Positions 8,853-17,692 of a DNA stretch of 64,000 nucleotides are shown here, piece by piece (within the stretch, counting starts at the first letter, position 1; the number at the start of each line of letters is the position of its first letter). Position numbers and translations under genes: made by a program. The notes below the pieces were generated by a model. That model was given only the letters and a program-made list of their open reading frames with translations. It did no database searches and was not told where the DNA came from. The stretch spans positions 1 through 64,000 of the forward strand of contig JAAFHZ010000005.1 of NCBI GenBank assembly GCA_013297675.1. The letters run 5' to 3'. This DNA is from Synechococcales cyanobacterium bin59.metabat.ball.084 (GTDB taxonomy: Bacteria; Cyanobacteriota; Cyanobacteriia; Cyanobacteriales; Chamaesiphonaceae).

Positions 8853-9505
8853 GATACATTCATAAAAAAACAGAACCGCCTGCTATTTTGCAGAAAGTTG
8901 CCACGCCAACTCCCCAGAATCCACAGCCAACTTACAGGAAACTGCGCAGCGTAAAAAAAAGAGAAATCCGTAAAATTCTTTCTGAAGAACAGGGATTTAT
9001 TTGTTGCTACTGTGGTCAGAGACTATCGCTCGAAGATTCTCATATTGAACATTTACAGCCTCAATCGGCTGCTGCACATCTTAGTCTGAGCTACGACAAT
9101 CTTTTGGTATCTTGCCAAGCCGAACTTCAGGCAGGCGATCCCCTTCATTGTGGGAAAGCAAAGAATGATTGGTTTGACCAAGAATTGTTAGTCTCTCCTT
9201 TGCAAACAAATTGTGAGCATTTCTTCGAGTACAGTCTGGCTGGTGAGATTTTACCAACCAAAGATGCGAATAGAAGTCGAGCTGCCCAAGAAACGATCGA
9301 TCGGCTGCGATTGAATATCCCCAAGCTGCAAGCTATGCGCCAAGCCGAGATCACGCCCTTGTTTGAGCTAGAATTATCCACCGAGGAAGTACTGAAACTA
9401 ATTGAAAGCTTTGCTACCACTGATGACCAAGGCTACTATCAGCCTTTTGGTTCGGCTTTAATTCATCTGTTGAAGCTGGAGTATTCGATCGACTCTAGTA
9501 AGTAA
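8849..9505 (+). CDS. ptuB: HNH endonuclease, PtuB/TIGR02646-like partner of the ATPase
   Basis: This 218-residue protein has a zinc-bound HNH core: CCYCG near residue 51, then SHIEHLQPQS with the catalytic His pair, YDNLLVSC, and LHCGKAKNDW. This spacing (CxxC, HxEH, N, C, HCGxxK) is typical of the TIGR02646/PtuB family. The N-terminal region contains RKLRSVKKREIRKIL, a basic segment that may contact DNA. The start is a GTG inside the stop of the ATPase gene, so translation is probably coupled. The C-terminal helical part (from about residue 140) would hold the ATPase contact. The function as the nuclease of a Septu-like system is inferred from family and operon. Confidence 0.75.
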   Translation: MRYIHKKTEPPAILQKVATPTPQNPQPTYRKLRSVKKREIRKILSEEQGFICCYCGQRLSLEDSHIEHLQPQSAAAHLSLSYDNLLVSCQAELQAGDPLHCGKAKNDWFDQELLVSPLQTNCEHFFEYSLAGEILPTKDANRSRAAQETIDRLRLNIPKLQAMRQAEITPLFELELSTEEVLKLIESFATTDDQGYYQPFGSALIHLLKLEYSIDSSK

Positions 9506-10658
9506 GACGATACAACCACTGATAAAAATTTGTTCTGACTGTAAATAAAGAGATTTTGCGACGGACAGGAAATGTAGAGAGCGTCAGTAGCTAAAACCTC
9601 TTTATCGAGTCAAGTGTGGCTATATTTCTGGCGATAGAATCTTAGCCGGTATTTAGTGCATCTGTAAAAAGAAAGGAACAATGAGATTGACGGTAGCGAT
9701 GAGTAACACAGGAACTAAGATTAATTCTACTGTTTCCATCGGGTTGAGATTTGTCATGTTTGGAGTGTTACCTCATTTGGTTTACTGAGCTTCTTCGGCA
9801 GCTAAAGACTCCGACTCACCCAAATTTCGGTAAGAGAGAGTACTGCTGATGCAGCTCTTAAATGTAAGATTCCCAGCAGAAAAGCTAAAGTCACCAGGTG
9901 ATCGATATCATTATTGATCAAAGTGTGACCGATCGAACATTTATTTGGTGTGACCCTGATCTTTTCTAAATTGTTCCCTTCTCTGATATTGGCTAAATAA
10001 AGAAATATAATTTACAAAAAGCTTGTAGCCTTTGCTCTGACAGAGTTTTTGCTCTCACCGAACCACTCTGTAGTATTGTTTCTATTCAATTGTTTGGGGA
10101 TCAGGACAATAAATAAAGTCATGAACTTTTTTTCTCTCTACATAAAATTTTATCTGATTCTCTGTTCGAGATATTTCGTGAACACCTATCGTTTTGCCCC
10201 AGTACGACATTTAGGCAGTTATCTGACAAGTCGTGGAGTTATCGAATCTTAAGATTTCACTTTCACCTTGAATTTGATTATTCCATAGACTCCACCCAAA
10301 ATTAGAGTTTGACCAAAGGCAAAACCTTTGAAAAGTTGCAGTAGCCCCAATGGTACTATTTAACAGAATCTCTATTTTGCTATAAAACATGTTATTTGGT
10401 AGGTTCCAAGCCCCAGAATTCGTCAAAAGGGTTGGGGCACTAAAATAAAAATTTATTTTTAGTTGAGAAAATCGCTTTTGGCGAAGAGCGATCAAGTATA
10501 AAAGGAGTCTGACTTTGATAGAGCCGAAGGAAATATTAACGGCCATAGACTGTTGTTTTTACAAGAAATGCGTGAACAATTAGAACATAGATTGTGCACC
10601 AGCATCGAGAAACTCTCGGTGTGAGTACTAAGTAAATTTACAAGCTACAGTTATTGAT
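9506..10658. other. Long intergenic region, mostly without recognisable genes
   Basis: This 1.15-kb AT-rich stretch lies between the nuclease gene and the giant kinase. The only element with some support is a 34-residue hydrophobic open frame on the minus strand (9653-9757). Longer frames at 10049-10252 (+) and 10211-10546 (-) show no family signature or ribosome-binding site and overlap each other, so they are not called. No RNA gene was recognised. The kinase promoter is expected in the last few hundred bases. Confidence 0.5.
9653..9757 (-). CDS. Candidate 34-residue single-span membrane peptide
   Basis: The frame reads MTNLNPMETVELI followed by a hydrophobic stretch to LIVPFFLQMH, giving one convincing transmembrane helix of about 22 residues after a polar N-terminus. 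Many cyanobacterial photosystem and electron-transport subunits have this size and shape, but I could not match it to any named subunit. GAGG lies 13 bases before the ATG, which is rather far. A competing 35-residue frame on the other strand starts at 9681 behind AAAGGA and is less protein-like. Treat it as a candidate only. Confidence 0.3.
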   Translation of the reverse strand: MTNLNPMETVELILVPVLLIATVNLIVPFFLQMH

Positions 10659-13600
10659 ATGCCCAAAGCTTACCTATTCGTCAATGAGTCCACCCGTTTA
10701 GCAGGCTCTCCACAAAAAAGTCAGGGCAACTCGGGTCGAAAAATCGCTTTGGGATTTGGAATATTATTTCTGGTCATGACCGGAATCACTGTTCACTCAC
10801 TGTATGAAACAATAAAAATAGAACAAACGCTTCCACAAAATCCCTCCCCAATTCTGAAAATTGATCAAGAAGCATATTCTAATAATAGGAGCGCTGAACT
10901 GATTCGTCAGACCAGAGCCTCTCTACAGCTTTCTATATTATTAATATTAGCTAAAATCTGTATTGGTGTTTTGTTCTTTGGGCTGGCACTTTATATTATT
11001 TGGTGTGAGTTGGCTCAACGAAAAGTTAACGAAAGGCTTCAGTCTCAAGAGCGAGATTTTATGGCGGCTGTTTTGGATACATCTGATGCACTAGTTCTTG
11101 TTCTTGATCAACAGGGGAAAATCATACACTTTAATCGGTGCTGTGAAAGAGTTAGTGGCTATAATTTTACAGAAGTTCAGAATACTGCTATTTGGGAGAA
11201 GTTAGTCTGTCCCGAAGAAGCAGATTCGATAAAAAAACTATTGTCGGAAATATTGCACGAACAAAAATCTTCTTATCATCATGAACACTACTGGCTAACT
11301 AATACTGGCGAACGGCGTTTAATCTCTTGGCTCAATACAGTATTACTGTCACCAAATGAATTAGTAAAGTATATTGTAGCTACTGGTATAGATATTACCG
11401 AAACCCGTCAAACGGAAATAGACCTAGAAAAACAGAAACAGTATTACAAATCGATTATTGATAATGCTCGTGAAGTCATATATCAAACTGACTTTGATGG
11501 AATTTTGACTTTTCTAAGCCCCTCATGGGAGATTGTAACAGGTTTTAAAATTTCGGACAGCTTAGGGAAAAATTTGCTAGATTTTGTCCAGCCCAGTAAA
11601 GATCAGTATGAATTAAATGATAAAGATAACAGTGCGACACATCTTCAGATAGAAAATCGGAATTACCAAATTATGCGATATTTCACCAAAAAAGGAGATT
11701 TTCGCTGGATGGAAGTTACTAGTCACAAAATTATTAGTGCTGATAACAAAGTTACTGGTACTTCTGGACTATTAAATGATGTTACCGATCAAAAAAGAAT
11801 AGATAGATACCGTACTGCTCAATATGCTGTAACTCACATATTGTCAGAAGCAGATACATTAGCAAATGCCGCTGCTGGAGTGTTGCGATCGCTGTGCAAA
11901 ATTTTAGAATGGGATGTAGGGCATTTATGGTCTGTAGATATAGAAGCAGATAAACTGCAATTCTTGGCTGCTTGGCACCAACCAACTGTGCAAGTGGAAA
12001 AAATGAATGCAGTTGCTAAATCCTTAGATGTTTATGCTGGAAAGAGCTTAGCTGGCAAAATATGGCAGCAGAGCAAGCCAATTTGGGTTAAAGGGCTAGA
12101 AATTGACTCTAATTGTTTATTGGCAAAGGCTGCTAGTGAAGCTGGCTTGACGCAAGCTATGGGGTTTCCAATTTTAAATGATCAGCAAGTATTAGGGGTC
12201 GTGACTATTTTTAACAGAGCGGTACAAATACCTGATGACAACTTGGTACATTTATTGACAGCGATTGGGTTTCAGCTCAATCAGTTTATCGAACGCAAAA
12301 AAATTGAGCTAGAGATTCAACGACACAATTCTCATAATCAACTTCTAACTGCAATCACATTGCGAATACGCCAATCTCTAGACTTAGAAGCTATTCTCAA
12401 CACCACAGTTGCCGAAGTGCGAAAATTCTTGGAAGTTGACCGAGTAGTGATCTACCAGTTTCATTCTGATTGGTCTGGCTCAGTGGTAGTTGAATCTGTG
12501 CTGCCCCAGTGGACTGCCACTTTAGGTGAAAATATTCAAGACACTTGTTTAATGGAAGGACAGTGGAAAAAGTACCAAAAAGGCAGTATTCAAGTCATTG
12601 ATGATATAGAGTCAGGTGATTTGACAGATTGCCACAAAGATTTATTGCGTAGGTATCAGGTTAAAGCTAATTTGATAGTGCCACTGTTGCAAAATGACCA
12701 GTTATGGGGTTTGCTCATTGCTCATCATTGTGCTGCACCCCGTCGTTGGCAAGCATTTGAACTTGACTTATTATATCCGCTGGCTGATCAAGTGGGAATC
12801 GCTTTAGCCCAATCTGATCTACTAACTCAAACTACAAAGCAAAGTTATAAATTAACCCAACAAAATCGTGCTCTTGATCAGTCTCGTAAAGCAGCAGAGA
12901 TGGCTAGGAAAGAAGCGGAGAAAGCGGCATCTTTAAAGACTGCTTTTTTGGCTACTATGAGTCACGAAATTAGGACACCCATGAATGCTGTCATTGGGAT
13001 GACTGGACTGTTGTTAGAAACTAAACTAAATGCTCAACAACAAGATTTTGTAGAAACAGTTCGTAGTAGTGGTGATGCCTTACTCACTTTAATTAACGAA
13101 ATATTAGATTTCTCTAAATTAGAAGCTGGAGAAGTTGAAATAGAAGTATTAGATTTTGATTTAGTTAGTTGTACCGAAGATGTGGTTGGAATGCTTGCTC
13201 CAGCAGCTAATACTAAAGGTTTGGAGATTGCAGTACTGAGACCGCCCAATGTGCCTACTCGCTTACGGGGAGACGTTACTAGGTTGCGGCAAATTTTAAT
13301 CAATTTAGTGGGTAATGGCATTAAATTTACAAGTGTAGGTGAAGTGGTTATTCGCATTTCACTAATGTCTGAAACTGATTCCACAGTAGATATTTTGTTT
13401 TCAATTGACGATACCGGTATCGGGATTCCGACAGCCGCTCAGGAAAAATTATTTACTCCCTTTGTACAGGTGGATGCCTCTACCACCCGCAAATACGGCG
13501 GCACTGGTTTGGGTTTATCGATCTGTAAGCAATTAGTTGAATTGATGGGAGGACAGATTGGGGTTGATAGTACTGCTGGTAAGGGTTCACAATTTTGGTT

Positions 13601-14969
13601 CACAATTACTTTTGATAAACAACTTCAGCCTGCCAACAGTTCACTCCAACAAGATTTACGGGTGGATTTAGATGGTGTTAGGTTATTGGTAGTAGATGAC
13701 AACGAAACCAATCGCCAGATTGTGCGCTATCAAACAGCGAATTGGGGTGTGGTTGTTGATGAAGCAGCTTCTGGCGAAGAAGCATTGATTCTTTTGCGTC
13801 AAGCAATCGCAGAAGGTACTCCTTACAAAATTGCTATTCTAGATATGCAAATGCCTGTTGTGGATGGGGAGATGCTTGGTAATCAGATTAAATCCGATCC
13901 AATTTTGGCAGAAACAATTTTAGTTATGCTTACATCATTGGCCAGAACCAGAACTCAGCAACAGATTCGCCAGATGGGCTTTGCAGCCTATTTAACTAAG
14001 CCAGTTAAACAATCACGGTTACTAGATTGCTTAATGGAAGTAATTAATTGGGATAGTTCAACTTGGGATGGCCTAGATACTTTTGCCCTGTCTACATCAC
14101 CTACAGACAGCACCTTCGGATCTTTAAGTGACCAACTAGGCCAGATTAAAATTTTGTTGACTGAGGACAGTGCTGCTAATCAAAAAGTAGCTTTGTATCA
14201 ATTAAAGAATCTAAACTATGAAGCTGACATGGCAGCTAATGGTCAAGAGGCGCTGGATTTGATGCTTCAAATAGATTATGACCTAATTTTGATGGATTGT
14301 CAGATGCCAGTTATGGATGGTTATATGGCTACTCGTGCTATTCGCCAGTCTAAAAGCATCAAAAAACAACCGGTAATAATTGCCATGACTGCCAATGCTA
14401 TGGCTGAGGATCGCCAGCGCTGTTTTGATGCTGGAATGGATGATTACTTGAGCAAGCCAGTACGCAAAGAAGATTTAGCTGAAAAACTTTCCCATTGGCA
14501 CAGAATACTGATGGCGGCTTCTGGCTCTGTACCAACAGATATTACAGATGGAATAATAGGGGTAGATGCTACCAAGGAAAATCTGATGGTGATTTCTGTT
14601 TCCACAGATTTATTGCCAAATGAGTCTGTATCAGATGAATTAGTTGATGAAGAGTATTTACAACAGTTATTTGGTAATGACGAGTCCAGCAAACTAGAAG
14701 TCATCCAAATTTTGCTTGATACATTACCAGAACGCTTGCAGAACTTACGTAGTGCTATTACTGCCGGAGACTGTCATAAAGTAGAACGAGAGGCTCATTA
14801 CATTAAAGGCTCAAGTGCAGGAGTAGGTGTGATTGGTTTATCGCAGCCAGCCGATCGAATTGAGCAAACTGCTCGTAGTCAAGAGTTAGTTGGGGTAGAA
14901 GAAAATCTTTGGGAGGCGGAGCAAAAATTTCATCAGCTTCAAGTTTGGCTCCAATCTAGACTGAATTAG
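10659..14969 (+). CDS. Giant hybrid histidine kinase with PAS, CBCR-like GAF, two receivers and HPt
   Basis: This is a 1436-residue membrane-attached phosphorelay protein. In order: a transmembrane helix near 28-48 and another near 92-113; PAS-PAC near 132-250 and 262-375; GAF1 near 390-545; GAF2 near 565-720; a coiled coil; HisKA with ATMSHEIRTPMNAVIGM (His769); HATPase with N-box NLVGNGIKFT, DTGIGI and GGTGLGLSI; receiver 1 (Asp1062 in LDMQMPVVDG); receiver 2 (Asp1213 in MDCQMPVMDG); and HPt with EAHYIKGSSAG (His1380). GAF2 contains TDCHKDLL, where Cys658-His659 match the bilin-attachment Cys-His of cyanobacteriochromes, and it shares the flanking YQ.G....IDDI and VKANLIVPL patterns. A complete His-Asp-His-Asp relay is present. 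It lies next to partner-switching genes, so it may feed the receiver-phosphatase at 15553. The target and signal are inferred. Confidence 0.88.
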   Translation: MPKAYLFVNESTRLAGSPQKSQGNSGRKIALGFGILFLVMTGITVHSLYETIKIEQTLPQNPSPILKIDQEAYSNNRSAELIRQTRASLQLSILLILAKICIGVLFFGLALYIIWCELAQRKVNERLQSQERDFMAAVLDTSDALVLVLDQQGKIIHFNRCCERVSGYNFTEVQNTAIWEKLVCPEEADSIKKLLSEILHEQKSSYHHEHYWLTNTGERRLISWLNTVLLSPNELVKYIVATGIDITETRQTEIDLEKQKQYYKSIIDNAREVIYQTDFDGILTFLSPSWEIVTGFKISDSLGKNLLDFVQPSKDQYELNDKDNSATHLQIENRNYQIMRYFTKKGDFRWMEVTSHKIISADNKVTGTSGLLNDVTDQKRIDRYRTAQYAVTHILSEADTLANAAAGVLRSLCKILEWDVGHLWSVDIEADKLQFLAAWHQPTVQVEKMNAVAKSLDVYAGKSLAGKIWQQSKPIWVKGLEIDSNCLLAKAASEAGLTQAMGFPILNDQQVLGVVTIFNRAVQIPDDNLVHLLTAIGFQLNQFIERKKIELEIQRHNSHNQLLTAITLRIRQSLDLEAILNTTVAEVRKFLEVDRVVIYQFHSDWSGSVVVESVLPQWTATLGENIQDTCLMEGQWKKYQKGSIQVIDDIESGDLTDCHKDLLRRYQVKANLIVPLLQNDQLWGLLIAHHCAAPRRWQAFELDLLYPLADQVGIALAQSDLLTQTTKQSYKLTQQNRALDQSRKAAEMARKEAEKAASLKTAFLATMSHEIRTPMNAVIGMTGLLLETKLNAQQQDFVETVRSSGDALLTLINEILDFSKLEAGEVEIEVLDFDLVSCTEDVVGMLAPAANTKGLEIAVLRPPNVPTRLRGDVTRLRQILINLVGNGIKFTSVGEVVIRISLMSETDSTVDILFSIDDTGIGIPTAAQEKLFTPFVQVDASTTRKYGGTGLGLSICKQLVELMGGQIGVDSTAGKGSQFWFTITFDKQLQPANSSLQQDLRVDLDGVRLLVVDDNETNRQIVRYQTANWGVVVDEAASGEEALILLRQAIAEGTPYKIAILDMQMPVVDGEMLGNQIKSDPILAETILVMLTSLARTRTQQQIRQMGFAAYLTKPVKQSRLLDCLMEVINWDSSTWDGLDTFALSTSPTDSTFGSLSDQLGQIKILLTEDSAANQKVALYQLKNLNYEADMAANGQEALDLMLQIDYDLILMDCQMPVMDGYMATRAIRQSKSIKKQPVIIAMTANAMAEDRQRCFDAGMDDYLSKPVRKEDLAEKLSHWHRILMAASGSVPTDITDGIIGVDATKENLMVISVSTDLLPNESVSDELVDEEYLQQLFGNDESSKLEVIQILLDTLPERLQNLRSAITAGDCHKVEREAHYIKGSSAGVGVIGLSQPADRIEQTARSQELVGVEENLWEAEQKFHQLQVWLQSRLN

Positions 14970-14970
14970 G

Positions 14971-15393
14971 CTACATCGGGTCAAAATGCTTGACCAGCAA
15001 TAGACAGTTTTGCTGATCAGCCGATCGAGAATAACTGAAATCGTCGCAGAGACGTTGAATGAGGTATAAGCCACGCCCTCCAATTTGATTTTGGTCAATG
15101 ACATCTGCTGTAGTTGCTAGTTGCTGTGTTAAGTCAAAAGCTGGTCCATGATCCCAAATCCGAATTTCTAAGATACCTGTGAATACTGATACTTCAATTA
15201 AAATAGGAGTATTAGTATCTAGATCCCTGTGAGCATGACGAATGGTATTGGTCAAGCCCTCTGCCAAAGCTGTTTGACATTTGATCCAAATATTCTCTGG
15301 TATTGGTGCTGGATGGTTTGCATTAAACCAGGTGAGGACTGATGGCAAGACATTTAAGTCGGTTTTAACTTGTAGAGAAAATTGATTGTCCAC
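14971..15393 (-). CDS. RsbW/SpoIIAB-like anti-sigma serine kinase
   Basis: This is a 140-residue single-domain GHKL ATPase. The N-box reads EGLTNTIRHAH, the G1-like motif IWDHGPAFD and the G2-like motif GGRGLYLIQ. Proteins of this kind phosphorylate STAS antagonists and hold a sigma factor or another target. The gene converges on the kinase gene with only one base between the stop codons. A PP2C phosphatase and two STAS proteins follow within 2.2 kb, so a complete partner-switching set is present. In cyanobacteria comparable sets (IcfG in Synechocystis, HmpUVW in Nostoc) control carbon use or motility and polysaccharide. No sigma factor is encoded in the window. Confidence 0.85.
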   Translation of the reverse strand: MDNQFSLQVKTDLNVLPSVLTWFNANHPAPIPENIWIKCQTALAEGLTNTIRHAHRDLDTNTPILIEVSVFTGILEIRIWDHGPAFDLTQQLATTADVIDQNQIGGRGLYLIQRLCDDFSYSRSADQQNCLLLVKHFDPM

Positions 15394-15552
15394 GTTGTTT
15401 AAGTAATTAATTATGTACTAGTGATGCGATTTTAGCCCAGAACCTTCCAGAATTTATACCATATTGACTTAAATAGGTCTATTTTAGCTAAATTATGGGT
15501 AGTCTCCTCTTCTACGGGGTAAACTTGGGTAAAGATTCCTTGAGTAAATGAC

Positions 15553-16707
15553 ATGGCTCCCATTCTTATTATTGACGACGATCCCGTAATTCAGATTGTT
15601 TTAAAGCGGACACTTCAAGAGCAAAATTATGAAGTAATCACTGCTCGTAGTGGTGAAGAGGGAGTAATGATGGCAAAGAGTATTTGCCCCTCTTTAATTA
15701 TTTGTGATTGGTTAATGGATGGCATGGATGGTTTGGAGGTCTGTCGGCAGATTAAGGCTACTACAGAATTATCGACAACTTTTTTTATATTACTGACCTC
15801 CCGCTCCGAAATCAAAGATAGAGTAGAAGGTTTGGATGCTGGAGCAGATGACTTTTTGACTAAGCCGATCGATGTTGCAGAGTTAAAAGCTAGGGTGAGA
15901 GCTGGATTACGCTTATATCAATCGGCTGAAGATATGAAAAAATTGGCTGCTGATTTGCAAACCCAAAAGCAGCAAATGGAAGCAGAATTACTAGAAGCAG
16001 CAGAATATGTGCGATCTCTACTACCCATGCCCATAATAGGTGAGATTAGCATCGACAGCCAGTTTCTACCATCTCGTCAGTTGGGTGGAGATTGTTTCGA
16101 CTATTTTTGGTTAGATCCTGATCACCTAGTAGTTTACTTATTAGATGTGTCTGGGCATGGCTTAGGTGCTGCATTACCCTCAGCGATCATTCAAAATGCA
16201 CTACGTTCTCAATCTTTACCAGATCTCGATTTTCATCGACCAACTAGTGTTTTACGAGTTTTGAATGAAGCCTTTCAAATGAATGAGCGTAACTCTCGTT
16301 ATTTCACAATGTGGTACGGGGTCTATCATCGTCAGACAAAAATTTTGACTTATGCCAGTGCTGGACATCCAGCAGCACTACTAATCACTAATGAAGAAAC
16401 TCTACCTGTAAAACCTTTAAAAACACGCGGCTCTCCAATTGGGGTGTTTGCTGAATCAATTTTTACTGAAGATACTTATCTTGTTCAAACTGGTAGTACC
16501 TTATATATCTTTAGTGATGGTATTTATGAATTTACTACAGCCAGCGGTCAAATGGGAGATATGCAAGGATTTATCACAAATATTGCTATCTTGAATAGAT
16601 CTGCTAATATTAATGTTAAAGAAATATTGGATTCTATCTGTAAAACCAGTGCATCGGGGCATTTTGATGATGATTGTTCACTAGTAAGAATTAAATTTAG
16701 TACTTAG
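15553..16707 (+). CDS. Receiver domain fused to PP2C-type (RsbU/SpoIIE) serine phosphatase
   Basis: This 384-residue protein begins with a receiver domain (acidic pair Asp8/Asp9, phosphoacceptor Asp52 in ICDWLMDGMDG, Lys in FLTKPID). A coiled-coil linker (about 125-155) leads to a PPM phosphatase domain. The metal-binding residues are visible in GGDCFDYFWLD, LLDVSGHGLGAALPS, IFSDGIYEF and HFDDDCSLV, so the enzyme should be active. By family knowledge, phosphorylation of the receiver changes phosphatase activity toward phospho-STAS partners. The neighbouring giant kinase with its HPt domain is the obvious candidate donor, and the two STAS genes downstream are the candidate substrates. It is transcribed rightward and converges on the STAS genes. 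Confidence 0.9.
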   Translation: MAPILIIDDDPVIQIVLKRTLQEQNYEVITARSGEEGVMMAKSICPSLIICDWLMDGMDGLEVCRQIKATTELSTTFFILLTSRSEIKDRVEGLDAGADDFLTKPIDVAELKARVRAGLRLYQSAEDMKKLAADLQTQKQQMEAELLEAAEYVRSLLPMPIIGEISIDSQFLPSRQLGGDCFDYFWLDPDHLVVYLLDVSGHGLGAALPSAIIQNALRSQSLPDLDFHRPTSVLRVLNEAFQMNERNSRYFTMWYGVYHRQTKILTYASAGHPAALLITNEETLPVKPLKTRGSPIGVFAESIFTEDTYLVQTGSTLYIFSDGIYEFTTASGQMGDMQGFITNIAILNRSANINVKEILDSICKTSASGHFDDDCSLVRIKFST

Positions 16708-16727
16708 TAAATAATACAAATACTGTA

Positions 16728-16770
16728 AAAGCTGCAAGATATACATTTATAACATTTATCTTGCGGCTTT
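16728..16770. terminator. Bidirectional terminator between the phosphatase and STAS genes
   Basis: A 14-bp stem with one G-U type position (16728-16741 with 16757-16770) sits between convergent genes. It has an A-run on the left arm and T's on the right arm. Confidence 0.7.
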
Positions 16771-16802
16771 CTGTAGATAGAGTTTGATTCAACAATCAGT
16801 CA

Positions 16803-17129
16803 TTAATTCAAAGTAAAAATACTCTGATTAAAATCTTCAATGCTATCATAAACCTTGAAAACGTTGTCCATAGCTGTCAATTCTAGTAAAAGCTTGACTT
16901 GACCGTTAATCTTGCTAAGAGCTAAGTTTCCTCCACTAGCACGTACATTTTTTAAGGTCATGATTAAGCAACTCAAACCAGAGCTATCCATGAACTCAAC
17001 TTCTTGGCAATCAACTAAAATGTTGACTTGCTTAGATTCTAGCAAATCTCCAACATCTCGACGCAGTTGATTGCCACAAATGCTGTCTAAAATACCTAGA
17101 GGTTTTACTACTTTAATATCTGAACTCAT
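16803..17129 (-). CDS. STAS-domain anti-sigma factor antagonist (copy 1)
   Basis: This 108-residue STAS protein carries the phosphorylation loop VEFMDSSGLSCLIMTLK, in which the two serines match those of SpoIIAA. The rest of the fold (LVDCQEVEF strand, ASGGNLAL, VKLLLELTAMDNVFKVYDS) is complete. It should be phosphorylated by an RsbW-like kinase and dephosphorylated by a PP2C phosphatase, both encoded within 2 kb. It lies 92 bases downstream of a second STAS gene on the same strand. That gene in turn follows the GT2 polysaccharide synthase, so all three could share a transcript. Confidence 0.9.
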   Translation of the reverse strand: MSSDIKVVKPLGILDSICGNQLRRDVGDLLESKQVNILVDCQEVEFMDSSGLSCLIMTLKNVRASGGNLALSKINGQVKLLLELTAMDNVFKVYDSIEDFNQSIFTLN

Positions 17130-17220
17130 TTTATCACCTGAAATATGTAATTATTGATTGGTTATCATTGGGTTTTCTCTAAATCAAGATTTTTTAGATC
17201 CAGAGAGTTTTATCTGTTAA

Positions 17221-17574
17221 TCATAAGTTCTCCAAATAAAATATGGACTCGTTTTTCCAGTTGGTTGTTTTAATGACTACTAGGCTTTCGGCTTTCATTT
17301 TAAATGAATCCTCTAAAGCAGCAACTTCCAAAAGAAGTCGAATTTGACTATTAGTATTGGTGAGCGCAAGGCTACCACCGGCTGTACGAACTTTTTTCAA
17401 GGACATAATGAGACAGCTTAAACCCATACTATCCATAAACTCAATACCTGCACAGTCAATTAAAATACTTGTCTGCTTTGCTTGTATAGAATTGCTAATT
17501 ATTTCATGAAGCTTGTTGGCACAAGTTGCATTTAGGATGCCAACTGGTTGTAGTACTTTTACATCAGAACTCAC
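17221..17574 (-). CDS. STAS-domain anti-sigma factor antagonist (copy 2, variant phospho-loop)
   Basis: This 117-residue paralogue of the neighbouring STAS protein has near-identical surroundings (LIDCAGIEFMD, LSCLIMSLKKVRTAGGSLAL, LLLEVAALEDSFKM). Its loop reads DSMGL instead of DSSGL, so the second serine is replaced by methionine. The C-terminus is about ten residues longer and different (KTTNWKNESIFYLENL). If the missing serine is the phosphoacceptor, this copy would act as a constitutive binder. If the first serine is used, it would still be switchable. The gene starts 119 bases after the stop of the GT2 synthase gene, on the same strand. Confidence 0.88.
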   Translation of the reverse strand: MSSDVKVLQPVGILNATCANKLHEIISNSIQAKQTSILIDCAGIEFMDSMGLSCLIMSLKKVRTAGGSLALTNTNSQIRLLLEVAALEDSFKMKAESLVVIKTTNWKNESIFYLENL

Positions 17575-17692
17575 TCCTAATCCCTCTGCATAAATAGAGC
17601 TGATTACTTATAAAAGGTAGATTTAACTTAGGATGCCCGATTGTAGAGCAAAAGAAACACATAGCAAGCCTCAAACAATAAAAGTAGAAATA

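Noticed and set aside
9780-9900. Minus-strand stretch reading LSYRNLGESESLAAEEAQ before a stop
   Set aside because: It looks protein-like, but no start codon lies between the upstream stop and this segment.
10049-10252. 67-residue open frame on the plus strand
   Set aside because: It has no ribosome-binding site, no recognisable family, and overlaps another weak frame in an AT-rich gap.
10211-10546. 111-residue open frame on the minus strand
   Set aside because: Composition is not protein-like, no motif is seen, and it overlaps the competing frame; a decayed gene fragment cannot be excluded.
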